Source: CAYNRE01 sp964399535
GTDB taxonomy: Bacteria > Planctomycetota > Planctomycetia > Pirellulales > CAYNRE01
Assembly: GCA_964399535.1 (NCBI GenBank)
Contig: CAYNRE010000023.1
Span: 22,798-86,797 of the forward strand
Direction: 5' to 3'
DNA: 64,000 nucleotides
Shown: positions 27,201 through 34,764 of the stretch, piece after piece
Position numbering within the stretch: position 1 is the first letter of the stretch
Layout of the letters: each line of letters starts with the position of its first letter
Made by a program: the position numbers and the translations under genes
Notes under the pieces: generated by a model
What the model saw: only the letters and a program-made list of their open reading frames with translations
The model's database searches: none
Told to the model about the DNA's origin: nothing

Positions 27201-27594
27201 CCGTGAACACCTGGTCGAACGGCAATTGATTCAAAAGTCCGGCCAGCGAGTCCGTGGCCAGATAGCCCTCTTGAAGGAGCCGCTGGAGCGCTTGCCTGGG
27301 AGAAACGGCCACATCGGAGGTGACCGACGCGGTCAGGGCGATGGCGCCGCGCTGGTACCAGGCACCGATCGGAAGTTTCCAAAGATTGGGCACCCAATGG
27401 AACGAGAGCAGGCGACCGGCCGGGAGTGCGTGTTCCACCGTCGCTGTCGAACAGCCCACCAGTAGCGAGGAGAGTGCCAGGCAGCCGATCGCATAGCGCA
27501 CTGTGGCGGCACAGGGGCGGCGAGAGCGAACAGGTGTCGAGTGGGGTGTCGGGCTGATGGCGGGCGAAGGGGGGCGAAGACGACGACGGAACAT
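24268..27594 (-). CDS. Large secreted lipoprotein of unknown function
   Basis: The product is 1108 residues. A lipobox-type signal (CLALSSLLVGC, cysteine about residue 48) predicts a lipid-anchored envelope protein; a GTG about 31 codons in may be the true start. The middle (about 270-490) has alternating strand/helix sequence such as IDIENKGMAANELG and INWAVFEPLRWHFPEASFNN, reminiscent of a TIM-barrel glycosidase. The C-terminal part is beta-rich. I do not recognise a family. No Shine-Dalgarno sequence precedes the ATG, whereas a TACACT box ends 9 bases upstream, which would fit a nearly leaderless mRNA. Confidence 0.75.
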   Translation of the reverse strand: MFRRRLRPPSPAISPTPHSTPVRSRRPCAATVRYAIGCLALSSLLVGCSTATVEHALPAGRLLSFHWVPNLWKLPIGAWYQRGAIALTASVTSDVAVSPRQALQRLLQEGYLATDSLAGLLNQLPFDQVFTGLTAGELIDLLLADGRITSYQTRSELVADAARRHFDVSHLRPDGLLTALATASGGSILTHPEGGPQAMAAIAAKDALRAAYEADRGAFLDRLPLDTVLRIVESLPKTSAADPRARFYTYNWAATPRNSTTGACPLPPGINGDAGESGSQICEAMIFVPPTGDFGTGTLLAVAQKLKRETDRMPPGHRSARVVFHVVQDFDEGILDAVYPPGHPAAGQPTEFWLPWMDQWQRIVRDRAGRFFALYRSIGGQLDDLYIDIENKGMAANELGVRNPHFPAPPTGRTFSGTLLSDPRWPALAAELRVAGILDLTNIEDWYAGQDYRGIVWNAVNERRRAEAINWAVFEPLRWHFPEASFNNYGNFHHSVTLPYGTCTRYTDSCHTVGSLVGTLQSVNLYGYIRDQLLPGQTKKLVRVGRIATAEVIDGVMRVSLHPHAVDSLRADQLAVGDRVNLYFAGAINPPGCDPSALPNASGAPVAAVSIIGAGAKPYLGQGEYLVTSIDREANALTFAFDGNLPRVTLPNRSCTVKVATDELATGQLASPHPTYDLERAYTDGLGRLVMTFYRPWSNLYLGDDLVLRPVTPNSQVIDRAGQTIDISPYECVYTIAELPNRYTVVGKPQASPANPACANLPALDVHEFKNTPNEDTIWLSAWRSWNAFVSDLKQLRSMLATSTVPVRPWVQHKFVDEAKAGVDPGDENDDADVQRAEPYHYYEEGLLHILMGLEKGNVLQNWIWSQLDDVAPDAYAAGNAAVQRTLDEASRVFGFQDRRVLTLSHVQWDDDYVLSGVDAGGKRIWRFTPNSLKLGGTGVILSLAPARIQLAPGHVFTMTGARIHREPQPVSTWGYWLVEDNPDSLLTIPAETARRIIDDRPLTTVRHTAASDTPLVWPVGGERVVLFQAIDPTTTPTANGRAASEPLQIVGNYQDGMEFVRTAYDLGTRTGDVFGLRWRPTPAQVGVHTLQLLTAAGRPLTLTIAVH

Positions 27595-27645
27595 TTCTGG
27601 GCCAGTGTATCAGAGTGCCGGCAGCCACTTGGCACGTCGGTCGGC

Positions 27646-29787
27646 CTAGTGAGGCGCAGATTCTCCGGGCTCGTTGAGTGTCGGATAGAGGGTCATGGCT
27701 CGATCGATGATCTTGGCCGCCTCGGCGCGGGCGATCGGGTCGGCCGGTCGAAAGGTCGTGCGGTGATCGTCTCCATGCACCAGCCCCTCGCGGGCGGCCT
27801 GTTCGATGGCGGCCGCAAAGGGAACCTCGGACGGCAAGTCGGTGAAGTGCTGTCCGGTCGCATCGGGCAGCGGCCGACGAAAGACTTCCATCACGGTTTG
27901 AACCACCCGGCCTCGCGAGCAGGGCTGATCGACCTGCACTTCGCTTGAGAATGTGCTGATCGAGAGCCGCTCGATGCGGGCCACATAGCCGGCCGACCAA
28001 TGGTCGCGAGCACTCGGATTGGCGGGTGAAACTTTGTGAGGCGAGAGTCCGCGAGCGAGTACGACCATCTTGGCGATCTGGGCACACGTCACTGGCTCGG
28101 CCGGACCAAAGCGGCCCGTCGGTTGTCCATTCTCGTCCTGGTAGCCCGAGACGATTCCGGCCAGCGTCAAAGAGCGAACGTACGGATCGAACCAACTATC
28201 GACCGGCACGTCGTCGTAGAGCCGAGCGAGAGGCACGGTTCGGCCGGTTGCGTGAGTCGGGGAAAGTGAACTGATTCGCCGCTGGCGTGTTTCACCTCGC
28301 ACGTTGCTGCCACCGACCGCGCGCACCGCGCCGGCGTTGGTGGCCTCTATCCGAGCCGTTACAGTTCGCTCCAGTCCGTCTTGCGCATCGCGATAGAGGA
28401 CGGTCAGAGTGGTAGAGCTACCGTCGAATTGAAGGGAGCCATTCAATGCCTGCGGCACTCCAATTCCGATGGCGACGGCCCCGCGAAAGATGCCCGAGGC
28501 GGAAGTCGTTTCTTCCAAGAGGACCGTTTCGGTGTCGCCGTTTGCCAGCGTCACCGTCACCGCCACCACGTCAATGCCAGTCCCCTCGATGTTCTCATCG
28601 CTGTCCGTGAGCGCAAGATGCACCTGGCCGGCGGCGCCGGTGATGGACACGGTCGTGGTGGGCGTCCCATCGCGACTGGTCACGTCGAGCGCGGTCGCCG
28701 CATGCACTAGGGCGCCCGTCCCCTCGATCAGCGTACCCAAGTTGGAAACGGTGGCGCCGGTAGCGGCCAGCGTAAAGCCGTTCAGGACGATGGTCGCGCC
28801 GGTGGCATTCTCGAAAGTGCCTGTGATTCTTGTGTTTCCGCGAAGCACGATCGTCGGCGTGCCCTCGTCGAGCGTCGTGCGCAGGGTCGGCACTGTGGCG
28901 CCTGCCAGGTCGAGCGTGTAAGTTCCGTTGCCCGAGAGGAGCAACACAGTACTGCCCGAGAGGACGAGCGACGTAGAGGTTCCGAGCAGTACGTCGCCGA
29001 CGACGAAGACTGGCGCATCGGTGAGCAGTTGAGCCAGGTCTCCGCTGGCGATGGTGAGCGGGCCATCGATGGCGGCTTGGGCGTTATGGGCATCGAAGTC
29101 AAACACACCGCGCTCGATGGTCACCGCTGAGAAGAAGCAGATGACATCGCCGAAGTCGTCGCAGTTGGCGACGACTCGGTTATCGCCCGCCGGTCCGGTG
29201 TTACGAACCACCAACTCGCCGAGCTGGATATTCGTGTAGGTGCCGATCGTCAGCGATTGTGTAGCACCGCCATTGAGGATCAGAGTGCCGGTCGCGGCCA
29301 AGAAGAGCGTCCCCAGTGGGCCCTCCAAGGCGAGCGAACCCGAGAGAGCCAGATGGCTAATCTGTTTGATGGTGCCGCCCGTATGCGTTACCGAACCGGC
29401 GATTCGTAGATCTCGGCCCATCATATCGAGCACGGTTCCCGAAAACCCGACCCGAAGGCCCTGGGAACCAAGGCGGAGCGTTCCGGTTCCGGCCAGGAGC
29501 GAGCCGGTGTGCATCAGCAGGCCGGCCACATGTACCGGGCTCCGTAGTCGGGCAATGCTGCTTTCGCAACTGAAGATCGCCAGGTCCGCACTTTCCGGCA
29601 CACTGGCGCCGCCGGTACCGCAGCGCGAGGTGGACCAGTTGGCGGCCGACTCCCAGCGATCGCTGCCGTTGGCCGCACCGACCCAGTACCGATCGGCCGC
29701 CTCGGCCGAAGTGGGAACGAGCATGGCGCCGGCTACACAGGCCAGACCGACGAGGAAGGAGCAAAAGCAATGATTACTCAGGCGCAA
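27646..29787 (-). CDS. S-layer-homology (SLH) surface protein
   Basis: The product is 713 residues with a signal peptide ending at SAEA (about 30). The middle (about 40-480) is a repetitive beta structure with NWSTS… and many threonine-rich strands, like autotransporter or cell-wall beta-solenoids. Three SLH modules follow at about 535-595 (WFDPYVRSLTLAGIVSGY), 600-655 and 658-705 (ARAEAAKIIDRAMTL). SLH modules normally bind pyruvylated secondary cell-wall polymers. The frame starts with TTG and lacks a Shine-Dalgarno sequence. It lies 51 bases upstream of the lipoprotein gene in the same orientation and probably shares its transcription. Confidence 0.85.
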   Translation of the reverse strand: MRLSNHCFCSFLVGLACVAGAMLVPTSAEAADRYWVGAANGSDRWESAANWSTSRCGTGGASVPESADLAIFSCESSIARLRSPVHVAGLLMHTGSLLAGTGTLRLGSQGLRVGFSGTVLDMMGRDLRIAGSVTHTGGTIKQISHLALSGSLALEGPLGTLFLAATGTLILNGGATQSLTIGTYTNIQLGELVVRNTGPAGDNRVVANCDDFGDVICFFSAVTIERGVFDFDAHNAQAAIDGPLTIASGDLAQLLTDAPVFVVGDVLLGTSTSLVLSGSTVLLLSGNGTYTLDLAGATVPTLRTTLDEGTPTIVLRGNTRITGTFENATGATIVLNGFTLAATGATVSNLGTLIEGTGALVHAATALDVTSRDGTPTTTVSITGAAGQVHLALTDSDENIEGTGIDVVAVTVTLANGDTETVLLEETTSASGIFRGAVAIGIGVPQALNGSLQFDGSSTTLTVLYRDAQDGLERTVTARIEATNAGAVRAVGGSNVRGETRQRRISSLSPTHATGRTVPLARLYDDVPVDSWFDPYVRSLTLAGIVSGYQDENGQPTGRFGPAEPVTCAQIAKMVVLARGLSPHKVSPANPSARDHWSAGYVARIERLSISTFSSEVQVDQPCSRGRVVQTVMEVFRRPLPDATGQHFTDLPSEVPFAAAIEQAAREGLVHGDDHRTTFRPADPIARAEAAKIIDRAMTLYPTLNEPGESAPH

Positions 29788-29870
29788 GGGGGGAACGCAA
29801 GTGGTACGACGATAGCAGAGGTCGGAGGAAGTTGTCGATCGCGAAGCGCGATTGCGCGCCCGGTGCGGTT

Positions 29871-29879
29871 TGCTATGCT
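29871..29879 (+). promoter_or_regulatory. Extended -10 box for a leaderless pseudopilin mRNA
   Basis: TGCTATGCT contains the TGn extension and a TATGCT hexamer. It ends 6 bases before the ATG at 29886, so transcription would start at or within a base or two of the start codon. No Shine-Dalgarno sequence is present. A closely similar box (TGCTACGCT) precedes the genes starting at 38627 and 45838. Confidence 0.5.
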
Positions 29880-29885
29880 CGCGCC

Positions 29886-31277
29886 ATGCGACGACGGCCT
29901 GGGTTTACGCTCATCGAGCTCCTGATCGGTATTGCGATCATCGCGATCCTGATTGCGGTGGTTTTGATCGCCTTGGATCCGGTGCGGCGCATTCATCAAT
30001 CGCGTAACGCGCGGCGCGGCCAAGATGTTCGGGCCATCGCCGAGGCGATTGCGCTGCGCTCGCTTGATGAGGGACGCCGTATCGAGTTCCCATCGCCAGT
30101 GAACCGTCAATGGCGTACGCTGGGCACGGCGACCATCTTGGCCTTGAACAGCGATGTAACGAGGGATGTCTATTGGGGCGACGCCAACCGCAATCTGTCG
30201 ATCGACGCGGGCGACTACGCGATCTGGGCCGCCAATCAGGGCTCGTCACCTGCCGGCGACTTGCAAACCCGTTACCGTCTCGGAGACTTCAACGGCGATG
30301 GTACGGTGGGCTCCGCCGACTACACGGTCTGGGCCGCCAATTTCGGCCGCACCAATCCGGGCGCGCACGATGACTGTTTGCTCGATTGCGGCGACTTGGG
30401 CGGCTCGACCCATGCCCTTGAGTTGCCCGCCGGCGTGGGGGTGTGGATCGAGGACGATGACCTGGTTCCCGAGCCGGGCGTCCAGTCGGCGCTGCCGCTA
30501 GAACAATCGTCGCTGGCATTTTGGTTACGGACCAGCGGGCCCGGACCATCGGCCGGACAGGTGCTGACCAAGGGAGATGCCGTAGAAGGGGTAAGTCTGT
30601 CGCTGCGCAGCGACGGCTGGGGGGAGCTGACCTCACGCCAGGCAGGGCTGACAAGCGTGGCCACGTTTCCCGCGACGAGTCTACTCGACGGCCAGTGGCA
30701 TCACCTGGCCGTGAACTTTAGCGACCCAGTTGAGGTAGTCATTGATGGCGCGCTTGCGCCGGTCAGCGGGTCGATCGACGCGGAGGCCGGTCAGGCGAGC
30801 GACCTGGTGCTGGGCGGAGGATCGCTGGCCTTGGCGATCGACGAAGTGCGCTACTACCGCGCGCCGCTGACAAGCGAAGCCCTGGAGGTTGTTCGGACAG
30901 GTGGGCAACTCCACGCTGGCTTTCCGCTGTGGGGCTACTGGATGTTCGACGAAGGGATAGGGACCGAGTCGGAAAACTCGGCCGACTATTTGACCGATCG
31001 CCCGGCCCGACTTTCGGCTGGGACGACTTGGGTCGTCGGAGTGCCCGGACTGCGATACCAAACGCTGGCAACCTGCACAGACCTGGGAGACACGCTTCAG
31101 GAGAGTCTGCCCCGGATGCCGGTCGCGCCGCCGAGCAGTGACCAGACTCCCAGCACCGCCGTGACGCACTACGCCTTGCGAATGGTGGCAGGCACCGCGC
31201 AGGTCCGGGCCTGTAACAGTGAAGGAGTTGCCGCAGCTGGAGCCGGGACCGGACCGACGATCGAACAGACGCGTTGA
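29886..31277 (+). CDS. Pseudopilin fused to dockerin-like repeats and a LamG-like domain
   Basis: The product is 463 residues. A short leader MRRRPG precedes FTLIELLIGIAIIAIL, a prepilin-peptidase site (cleavage after Gly6) and pilin helix. Two dockerin-type calcium repeats follow (about 95-160: DANRNLSIDAGDYAIWAANQG and DFNGDGTVGSADYTVWAANFG), then a LamG/concanavalin-like beta sandwich (about 180-380). The domain order pilin-dockerin-LamG is unusual; dockerin-like repeats of the DYTVW type are common in planctomycete secreted proteins. The ATG at 29886 is chosen for the short leader and the -10 box just upstream. Confidence 0.85.
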   Translation: MRRRPGFTLIELLIGIAIIAILIAVVLIALDPVRRIHQSRNARRGQDVRAIAEAIALRSLDEGRRIEFPSPVNRQWRTLGTATILALNSDVTRDVYWGDANRNLSIDAGDYAIWAANQGSSPAGDLQTRYRLGDFNGDGTVGSADYTVWAANFGRTNPGAHDDCLLDCGDLGGSTHALELPAGVGVWIEDDDLVPEPGVQSALPLEQSSLAFWLRTSGPGPSAGQVLTKGDAVEGVSLSLRSDGWGELTSRQAGLTSVATFPATSLLDGQWHHLAVNFSDPVEVVIDGALAPVSGSIDAEAGQASDLVLGGGSLALAIDEVRYYRAPLTSEALEVVRTGGQLHAGFPLWGYWMFDEGIGTESENSADYLTDRPARLSAGTTWVVGVPGLRYQTLATCTDLGDTLQESLPRMPVAPPSSDQTPSTAVTHYALRMVAGTAQVRACNSEGVAAAGAGTGPTIEQTR

Positions 31278-31296
31278 TCGGTTGCGATCGGAATCG

Positions 31297-31334
31297 ACAG
31301 CTACGCCGCAAGCCGAAGCCCCCAGCGTAGCTGT
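31297..31334. terminator. Inverted repeat between convergent pilin genes
   Basis: ACAGCTACGC (31297-31306) and its exact complement (31325-31334) form a 10-bp stem with an 18-base loop, 20 bases after the stop of the pseudopilin-dockerin gene and before the end of the convergent pilin gene. No T-tract follows, so it may be a weak bidirectional terminator or simply an mRNA-stabilising hairpin. Confidence 0.4.
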
Positions 31335-31355
31335 ACCGTGCGCGGACGTCGTGAG

Positions 31356-31799
31356 TTAACGGGTCACTGAAATGCTGCTAGACGCTTGTTCGGTGTTGGG
31401 CGCACTGACGGTAATGCGGTTATTAGCGTCGCGGACGATGGTGTACTCGGTACTATTGGCGTTTGTCGCCTGAGGATCGACCGGTATCGACACGACATAC
31501 GATCCGGTTAGTACGTCCAGGTCCACCAATCCGGCACAGGAGCCGGCGCCCGTTCGACAAATCTCGGTGGCGGTGGTGGTGATTCCACCTGGCACCGTGC
31601 CGTTGTTGTCGATGGCGTACTGATACACGGCGTTCAGAATCGTGTTGACGTCGCTGCGGCGCTGAGCATCGCGCGCGTCACCAAGCTGTTTGGTCGGGTT
31701 GATCGCCACGATGACAATGGCCGCCAGCACGGCGATGATGCCGATGACCAAGAGGAGTTCGATCAGCGTGAAGCCTGACCGAGAAGTACGGTCGAACAT
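31356..31799 (-). CDS. Type IV pilin-like protein
   Basis: The product is about 147 residues. MFDRTSRSGFTLIELLLVIG is a classic prepilin leader and N-methylation segment; the hydrophobic helix continues to about residue 35. NPTKQLGDARDAQRRSDVNT and the small C-terminal domain with a cysteine pair (EICRTGAGSCAGL) resemble short type IV pilins. It should be cleaved by a prepilin peptidase that is not encoded in this window. An alternative ATG at 31832 lies 8 bases after a TATACT box and would be leaderless but gives a longer leader. It is convergent with the pseudopilin-dockerin gene. Confidence 0.85.
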   Translation of the reverse strand: MFDRTSRSGFTLIELLLVIGIIAVLAAIVIVAINPTKQLGDARDAQRRSDVNTILNAVYQYAIDNNGTVPGGITTTATEICRTGAGSCAGLVDLDVLTGSYVVSIPVDPQATNANSTEYTIVRDANNRITVSAPNTEQASSSISVTR

Positions 31800-31904
31800 G
31801 AGAAGGGGGGAAGAGAAAGGATGCGAATGCATCGCAGGGGAGTATACCTCTGTCTCGGGACGTGCCAAGGTGCGGCCTGCCCCAGGGTCGCGTAGCCACA
31901 CGGT

Positions 31905-31931
31905 GAAAAGCCCCATGCAACAAACATGGGG
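31905..31931 (-). terminator. Rho-independent terminator after the gene at 31957
   Basis: On the minus strand CCCCATG…CATGGGG forms a 7-bp stem (31911-31917 with 31925-31931) followed by GCTTTTC. It lies 26 bases beyond the stop of the small conserved protein gene (31957-32271). The structure is nearly identical to the one at 34838-34865, which suggests a duplicated terminator cassette within the element. Confidence 0.65.
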
Positions 31932-31956
31932 CCGGTCTGCGTCGCGCGTGAAACTA

Positions 31957-32271
31957 CTAGAACTCGGCCTCAGGCTCGCCGGCCTGATCGTCGTCGCCCG
32001 GTAGGGGCGTCGTGAGCAGATAGGCCTGCGCCTGGGAGAGCGCGAACTGGAGCGTGGCAATGTCCTCCGGACGGTAGCTGGGCGCGTTGCGCCACTGGCC
32101 GCTCTCGGCGTCGCGATAGCGGCGGGGTGAGAGGGACAACGAGCGAAACCGTTTAGTTCCGTCGTCCGTTTGGGCCTGGTTCAGCCAGATGGCGACCCCG
32201 ATACCACCGGCATAGGGACCAAACTTTTTTTCAGGCGGGTGCTTGGCACCGGCCGCATGAGATTTTGACAT
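31957..32271 (-). CDS. Small conserved hypothetical protein
   Basis: The product is 104 residues. A lysine-rich start (MSKSHAAGAKHPPEKKFG) is followed by a compact beta domain (GGIGVAIWLNQAQ, then RFRSLSLSPRRYRD) and a helix (DIATLQFALSQAQAYLLTTPLP), ending in an acidic tail. The pattern recalls small single-stranded-nucleic-acid-binding-like proteins found on mobile elements, but I cannot name the family. The ATG at 32271 is chosen for an AGGAGCC ribosome-binding site; the longer upstream frame is rejected. Confidence 0.7.
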   Translation of the reverse strand: MSKSHAAGAKHPPEKKFGPYAGGIGVAIWLNQAQTDDGTKRFRSLSLSPRRYRDAESGQWRNAPSYRPEDIATLQFALSQAQAYLLTTPLPGDDDQAGEPEAEF

Positions 32272-32555
32272 GGGATGGCTCCTGGGCGCTGGGCCCGGTT
32301 GGTGAAAACGCGGCGATGTGAATGTGCGGCGCAGACTGTCCTCGGCAGCAAAGTGCGGCCAAGGTGCCCATGCTGCCAGACTCGGACCCAGGGGCGCAAG
32401 TCGGAGCTTTGTGGCCACGGTCGGCGCACGGGCCAGGCAGGCGAGAGACGCGCTGTCGCTGTTGGCCAGCGTGCTTGCGCAGGGCGAGCCACTGGTGTAT
32501 CGTCGTCGGCCGTCGCAGCACGTGTTGCGACAGGGACGGCCAAGACTTCGCCCGC

Positions 32556-33104
32556 ATGAGTGCCCCGCGACCATTTTCGGCCGAGCGCCCCGAGGACGGT
32601 GCGTCGAGTGACCACCAGCGATTGAACCGACTGCTGGGGCTCCTGCAGACGTTCGCGCGAGAGCAGAGTGTTGATTGCGCGCAGGTCACGCGCATCACCG
32701 CGCGCGTTGAGCAATTGGTTCGCAGCCTAATGGCCGAGCAGGATTCCGCAGCCGGCGTCGAGACCGAACTGCGGATTCCGACTTACTCCGCCGAGCAGCG
32801 GGAGGCGGTCCACCGGATCTATCCGCGCCCGCGACGCGGCGATGTGCTGCGACTTCCGCTGGAGATGCCGGGGGGGACAGGGGTTGATCCGACGGCGCTC
32901 TACAATTTGGCGACCGTGCTGTCGGTGACGGCCCGGTTCGATAACGGGTGCGCGCGGGCTGCCGAGGTGTATTTATTTGACTCCGTCCAGGAGCGATTTC
33001 TAATGGATTCAAGCGGCAGGCCGGAGGTCGTCGAGATCGGTTTGCGGGGAGCCTGGCCTGTCGGTCATGTCGACTTGCTCCCGCCCAGCGACGAACGTCC
33101 CTAA
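32556..33104 (+). CDS. Hypothetical protein upstream of the CsrA-domain gene
   Basis: The product is 182 residues. It begins with a helical region (about 20-65, RLNRLLGLLQTFAREQ) and continues into a beta-rich part (LYNLATVLSVTARFDNG, VYLFDSVQERFLMDSSG). I recognise no family. It ends 31 bases before the CsrA-domain gene in the same orientation, so the two are probably co-transcribed. The ATG at 32556 has no strong ribosome-binding site. It is divergent from the gene at 31957-32271. Confidence 0.6.
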   Translation: MSAPRPFSAERPEDGASSDHQRLNRLLGLLQTFAREQSVDCAQVTRITARVEQLVRSLMAEQDSAAGVETELRIPTYSAEQREAVHRIYPRPRRGDVLRLPLEMPGGTGVDPTALYNLATVLSVTARFDNGCARAAEVYLFDSVQERFLMDSSGRPEVVEIGLRGAWPVGHVDLLPPSDERP

Positions 33105-33135
33105 TTGGCCACCCTGCGATGCGAAAGGTGCCGCG

Positions 33136-33678
33136 ATGAATCTGCCCGCCAAGCCGATCGGAATCGTCCTGTCACGTCGGCCGAGCGAAGCGGTTATCAT
33201 CGCGCCGGCCGATTCGGACGAGCGGGCCACGGTCACCGTGACCGAAATCCGCGGCGACAAGGTGCGGCTTTGTGTCGACGCGCCGAAGGGGTGGAGCATC
33301 CATCGTCAGGAGATTGCCGACGCGGCCATCCAGCAAGAGCGGCTGCAGCGGGCATGGTCACAATGCCCCGCGGAAGTGCAGGAGCGTTTCTTGTTGGACA
33401 TCCGCCGAAACGAACTGGGCTCCCGCGGAGCGGTGCGCACGGACGATCTGCTATCGCTCTGGAAGCATGCTCCGCAGGAGGTAAAGCAGGCCTTTGCGAC
33501 GGCAACCGGCCTGCTCACGCAAATGCATCGCGCGGTCGAGCAAGAGGCGAGACAACTTCAGCAACTGGGGCTGGCCCGTGTCCAGCAGCGAGAAGACGGA
33601 CTGGTGATCGAAGTCCGGAAACCGACAACAAACGACGCGGCAGCGAAGTGCGGTGCGGCACGAGAGTCGTCGGAGTGA
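33136..33678 (+). CDS. CsrA-domain protein with helical C-terminal extension
   Basis: The product is 180 residues. Residues about 8-65 match the CsrA/RsmA RNA-binding fold: LSRRPSEAVIIA, VTVTEIRGDKVRLCVDAPKG and SIHRQEI, including the RNA-contact arginine in the HR-x-EI motif. CsrA proteins bind GGA motifs in mRNA leaders and are normally about 60 residues. Here a helical extension (about 70-165) follows, with no family recognised. It could act on mRNA of the element or its host. The ATG at 33136 follows AAGGTG. Confidence 0.75.
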   Translation: MNLPAKPIGIVLSRRPSEAVIIAPADSDERATVTVTEIRGDKVRLCVDAPKGWSIHRQEIADAAIQQERLQRAWSQCPAEVQERFLLDIRRNELGSRGAVRTDDLLSLWKHAPQEVKQAFATATGLLTQMHRAVEQEARQLQQLGLARVQQREDGLVIEVRKPTTNDAAAKCGAARESSE

Positions 33679-33696
33679 GCCAGTGCCAGGCCGTCG

Positions 33697-33966
33697 CTAC
33701 TGCGGCCCCGGCGGGTCGGTCGCGGCACCTCTCAGGATTACGTGCAACTCGCGGCGGATTGTTTGCCGCAGAGCCTCGTCTAGCGCGGGCAGCCCTTCGA
33801 TCATGCTGTTGCGCTCGACCACGTCGAGGATGCGGGCGATGCACTCGCTCTCGTCCCGCAAATAGGGTGACGAGTGACGCAACGACGGGCCGACTCCAGG
33901 GATGGTTTCCATAGCGTACGTTGGCGGCCTGATAGGATAACGCGAAAGCGTTACCAATGTGGTCAT
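33697..33966 (-). CDS. Small hypothetical protein
   Basis: The product is 89 residues if it starts at 33966; ATG codons at 33984 and 33912 are alternatives. The C-terminal two thirds (ECIARILDVVERNSMIEGL, then LRQTIRRELHVIL) is predicted as two amphipathic helices, and the N-terminus is extended. No family is recognised. A parS-like palindrome (33986-34002) is 20 bases upstream of the start. Coding status is likely but not certain. Confidence 0.5.
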   Translation of the reverse strand: MTTLVTLSRYPIRPPTYAMETIPGVGPSLRHSSPYLRDESECIARILDVVERNSMIEGLPALDEALRQTIRRELHVILRGAATDPPGPQ

Positions 33967-33985
33967 CACATACAACTCGACCAAT

Positions 33986-34002
33986 AGTTTCCCCGGGAAA
34001 CT
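33986..34002. promoter_or_regulatory. parS: parS-like palindrome, copy 1
   Basis: AGTTTCCCCGGGAAACT is an interrupted palindrome of 8-base arms around a central base. Two further copies lie at 44635-44651 and 49309-49325, the last next to the parB stop. The 15-base core is identical apart from strand. Shared outer GTTT…AAAC arms are also found in the well-known parS consensus bound by ParB, but the centre differs, so this would be an element-specific centromere site. Confidence 0.65.
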
Positions 34003-34059
34003 GATGCCAGAGAGGGCTTCCGTTAGGGCTGAACGAGCGGTCTAGAGTCAATCAACTGG

Positions 34060-34461
34060 CTAGCCTGGGAAGTGCCCCGACTCGAACAACAGTCTCCGAT
34101 GTTCGACGCGCGCTAGGTCATTGATGGCCAGTGTTCGGATCGTGGCCCGGCCGGTCGGCGTGAGGCCCGTCAGCCTGGGACCGTCCCAGCGAAAGTGCTC
34201 GCTCCACACCTGGGTGCGCGGATCGAACAGTCGAACGACGGCGTCGCTCTGCGGGTCGATGCCCGAGAGATTTGGCCCTTTGCGGGCATTGCAGGTGAGG
34301 CAACTGAGGGCCAGGTTGTCGGGCGACGAGGAGCCGCCATGTTTGATTGGCCGGACGTGATCGATTTGAAACGGCAACACGTCCAGTTCGTGGGGCAGGT
34401 GGCAATACTCGCACCGCCCCTCGGCTCGCTCCCACACCTGCTGGCGAAGCGCGGCATCCAT
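34060..34461 (-). CDS. HNH endonuclease
   Basis: The product is 133 residues with an HNH nuclease domain: a zinc-type pair CEYC (about 17-20), the DHVRPIKHGG histidine motif, and NLALSCLTCNARKG with the asparagine and second cysteine pair. HNH nucleases cut DNA using one metal. It starts 3 bases after the stop of the upstream gene at 34465 and forms a two-gene unit with it. Such pairs are common in planctomycete genomes, possibly as homing or defence modules, but the target is not known. Confidence 0.9.
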   Translation of the reverse strand: MDAALRQQVWERAEGRCEYCHLPHELDVLPFQIDHVRPIKHGGSSSPDNLALSCLTCNARKGPNLSGIDPQSDAVVRLFDPRTQVWSEHFRWDGPRLTGLTPTGRATIRTLAINDLARVEHRRLLFESGHFPG

Positions 34462-34464
34462 GCG

Positions 34465-34752
34465 CTAGTTGGCCGGCTGGTCATGCCGTGACAAAGAGAG
34501 TCGCGCCTTGGCCTGAACCAAGTTCAGAAACTCGCCGACGCGAAGGTACTTTTCCAACTCGGCCTGTTCGGCGATCGACAGCTCGCCCCGCTGGTGGCGC
34601 TCGGCCAGGTCGTTGATCCGTCGTGTGGCCTGGTCGCGAAAATGTAGACCCAAGAGCGACCGAGCCGCTTCGGCGGGCAGGTCGCCCTCGTTGGCGGCGA
34701 CCACGGCCGAGAGGATGTCGGCCTCGGTAATGTTTTCGCTAGTGCTAGACAT
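34465..34752 (-). CDS. Small helical protein paired with the HNH nuclease
   Basis: The product is 95 residues, almost entirely helical (ITEADILSAVVAAN, then a GLHFRDQATRRINDLAERHQ region). It has no motif I recognise. The ATG at 34752 is placed because a TATACT -10 box ends 6 bases upstream and no Shine-Dalgarno sequence is present, as expected for a leaderless mRNA. The HNH nuclease follows after 3 bases. It may be an accessory or control protein for the nuclease. Confidence 0.7.
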   Translation of the reverse strand: MSSTSENITEADILSAVVAANEGDLPAEAARSLLGLHFRDQATRRINDLAERHQRGELSIAEQAELEKYLRVGEFLNLVQAKARLSLSRHDQPAN

Positions 34753-34758
34753 GTCCCA

Positions 34759-34764
34759 AGTATA
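34759..34764 (-). promoter_or_regulatory. -10 box of a leaderless transcript
   Basis: On the minus strand TATACT lies 6 bases ahead of the ATG at 34752, so transcription would start at the start codon. It drives the small protein and HNH nuclease pair. A -35 element is not obvious. Confidence 0.5.
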
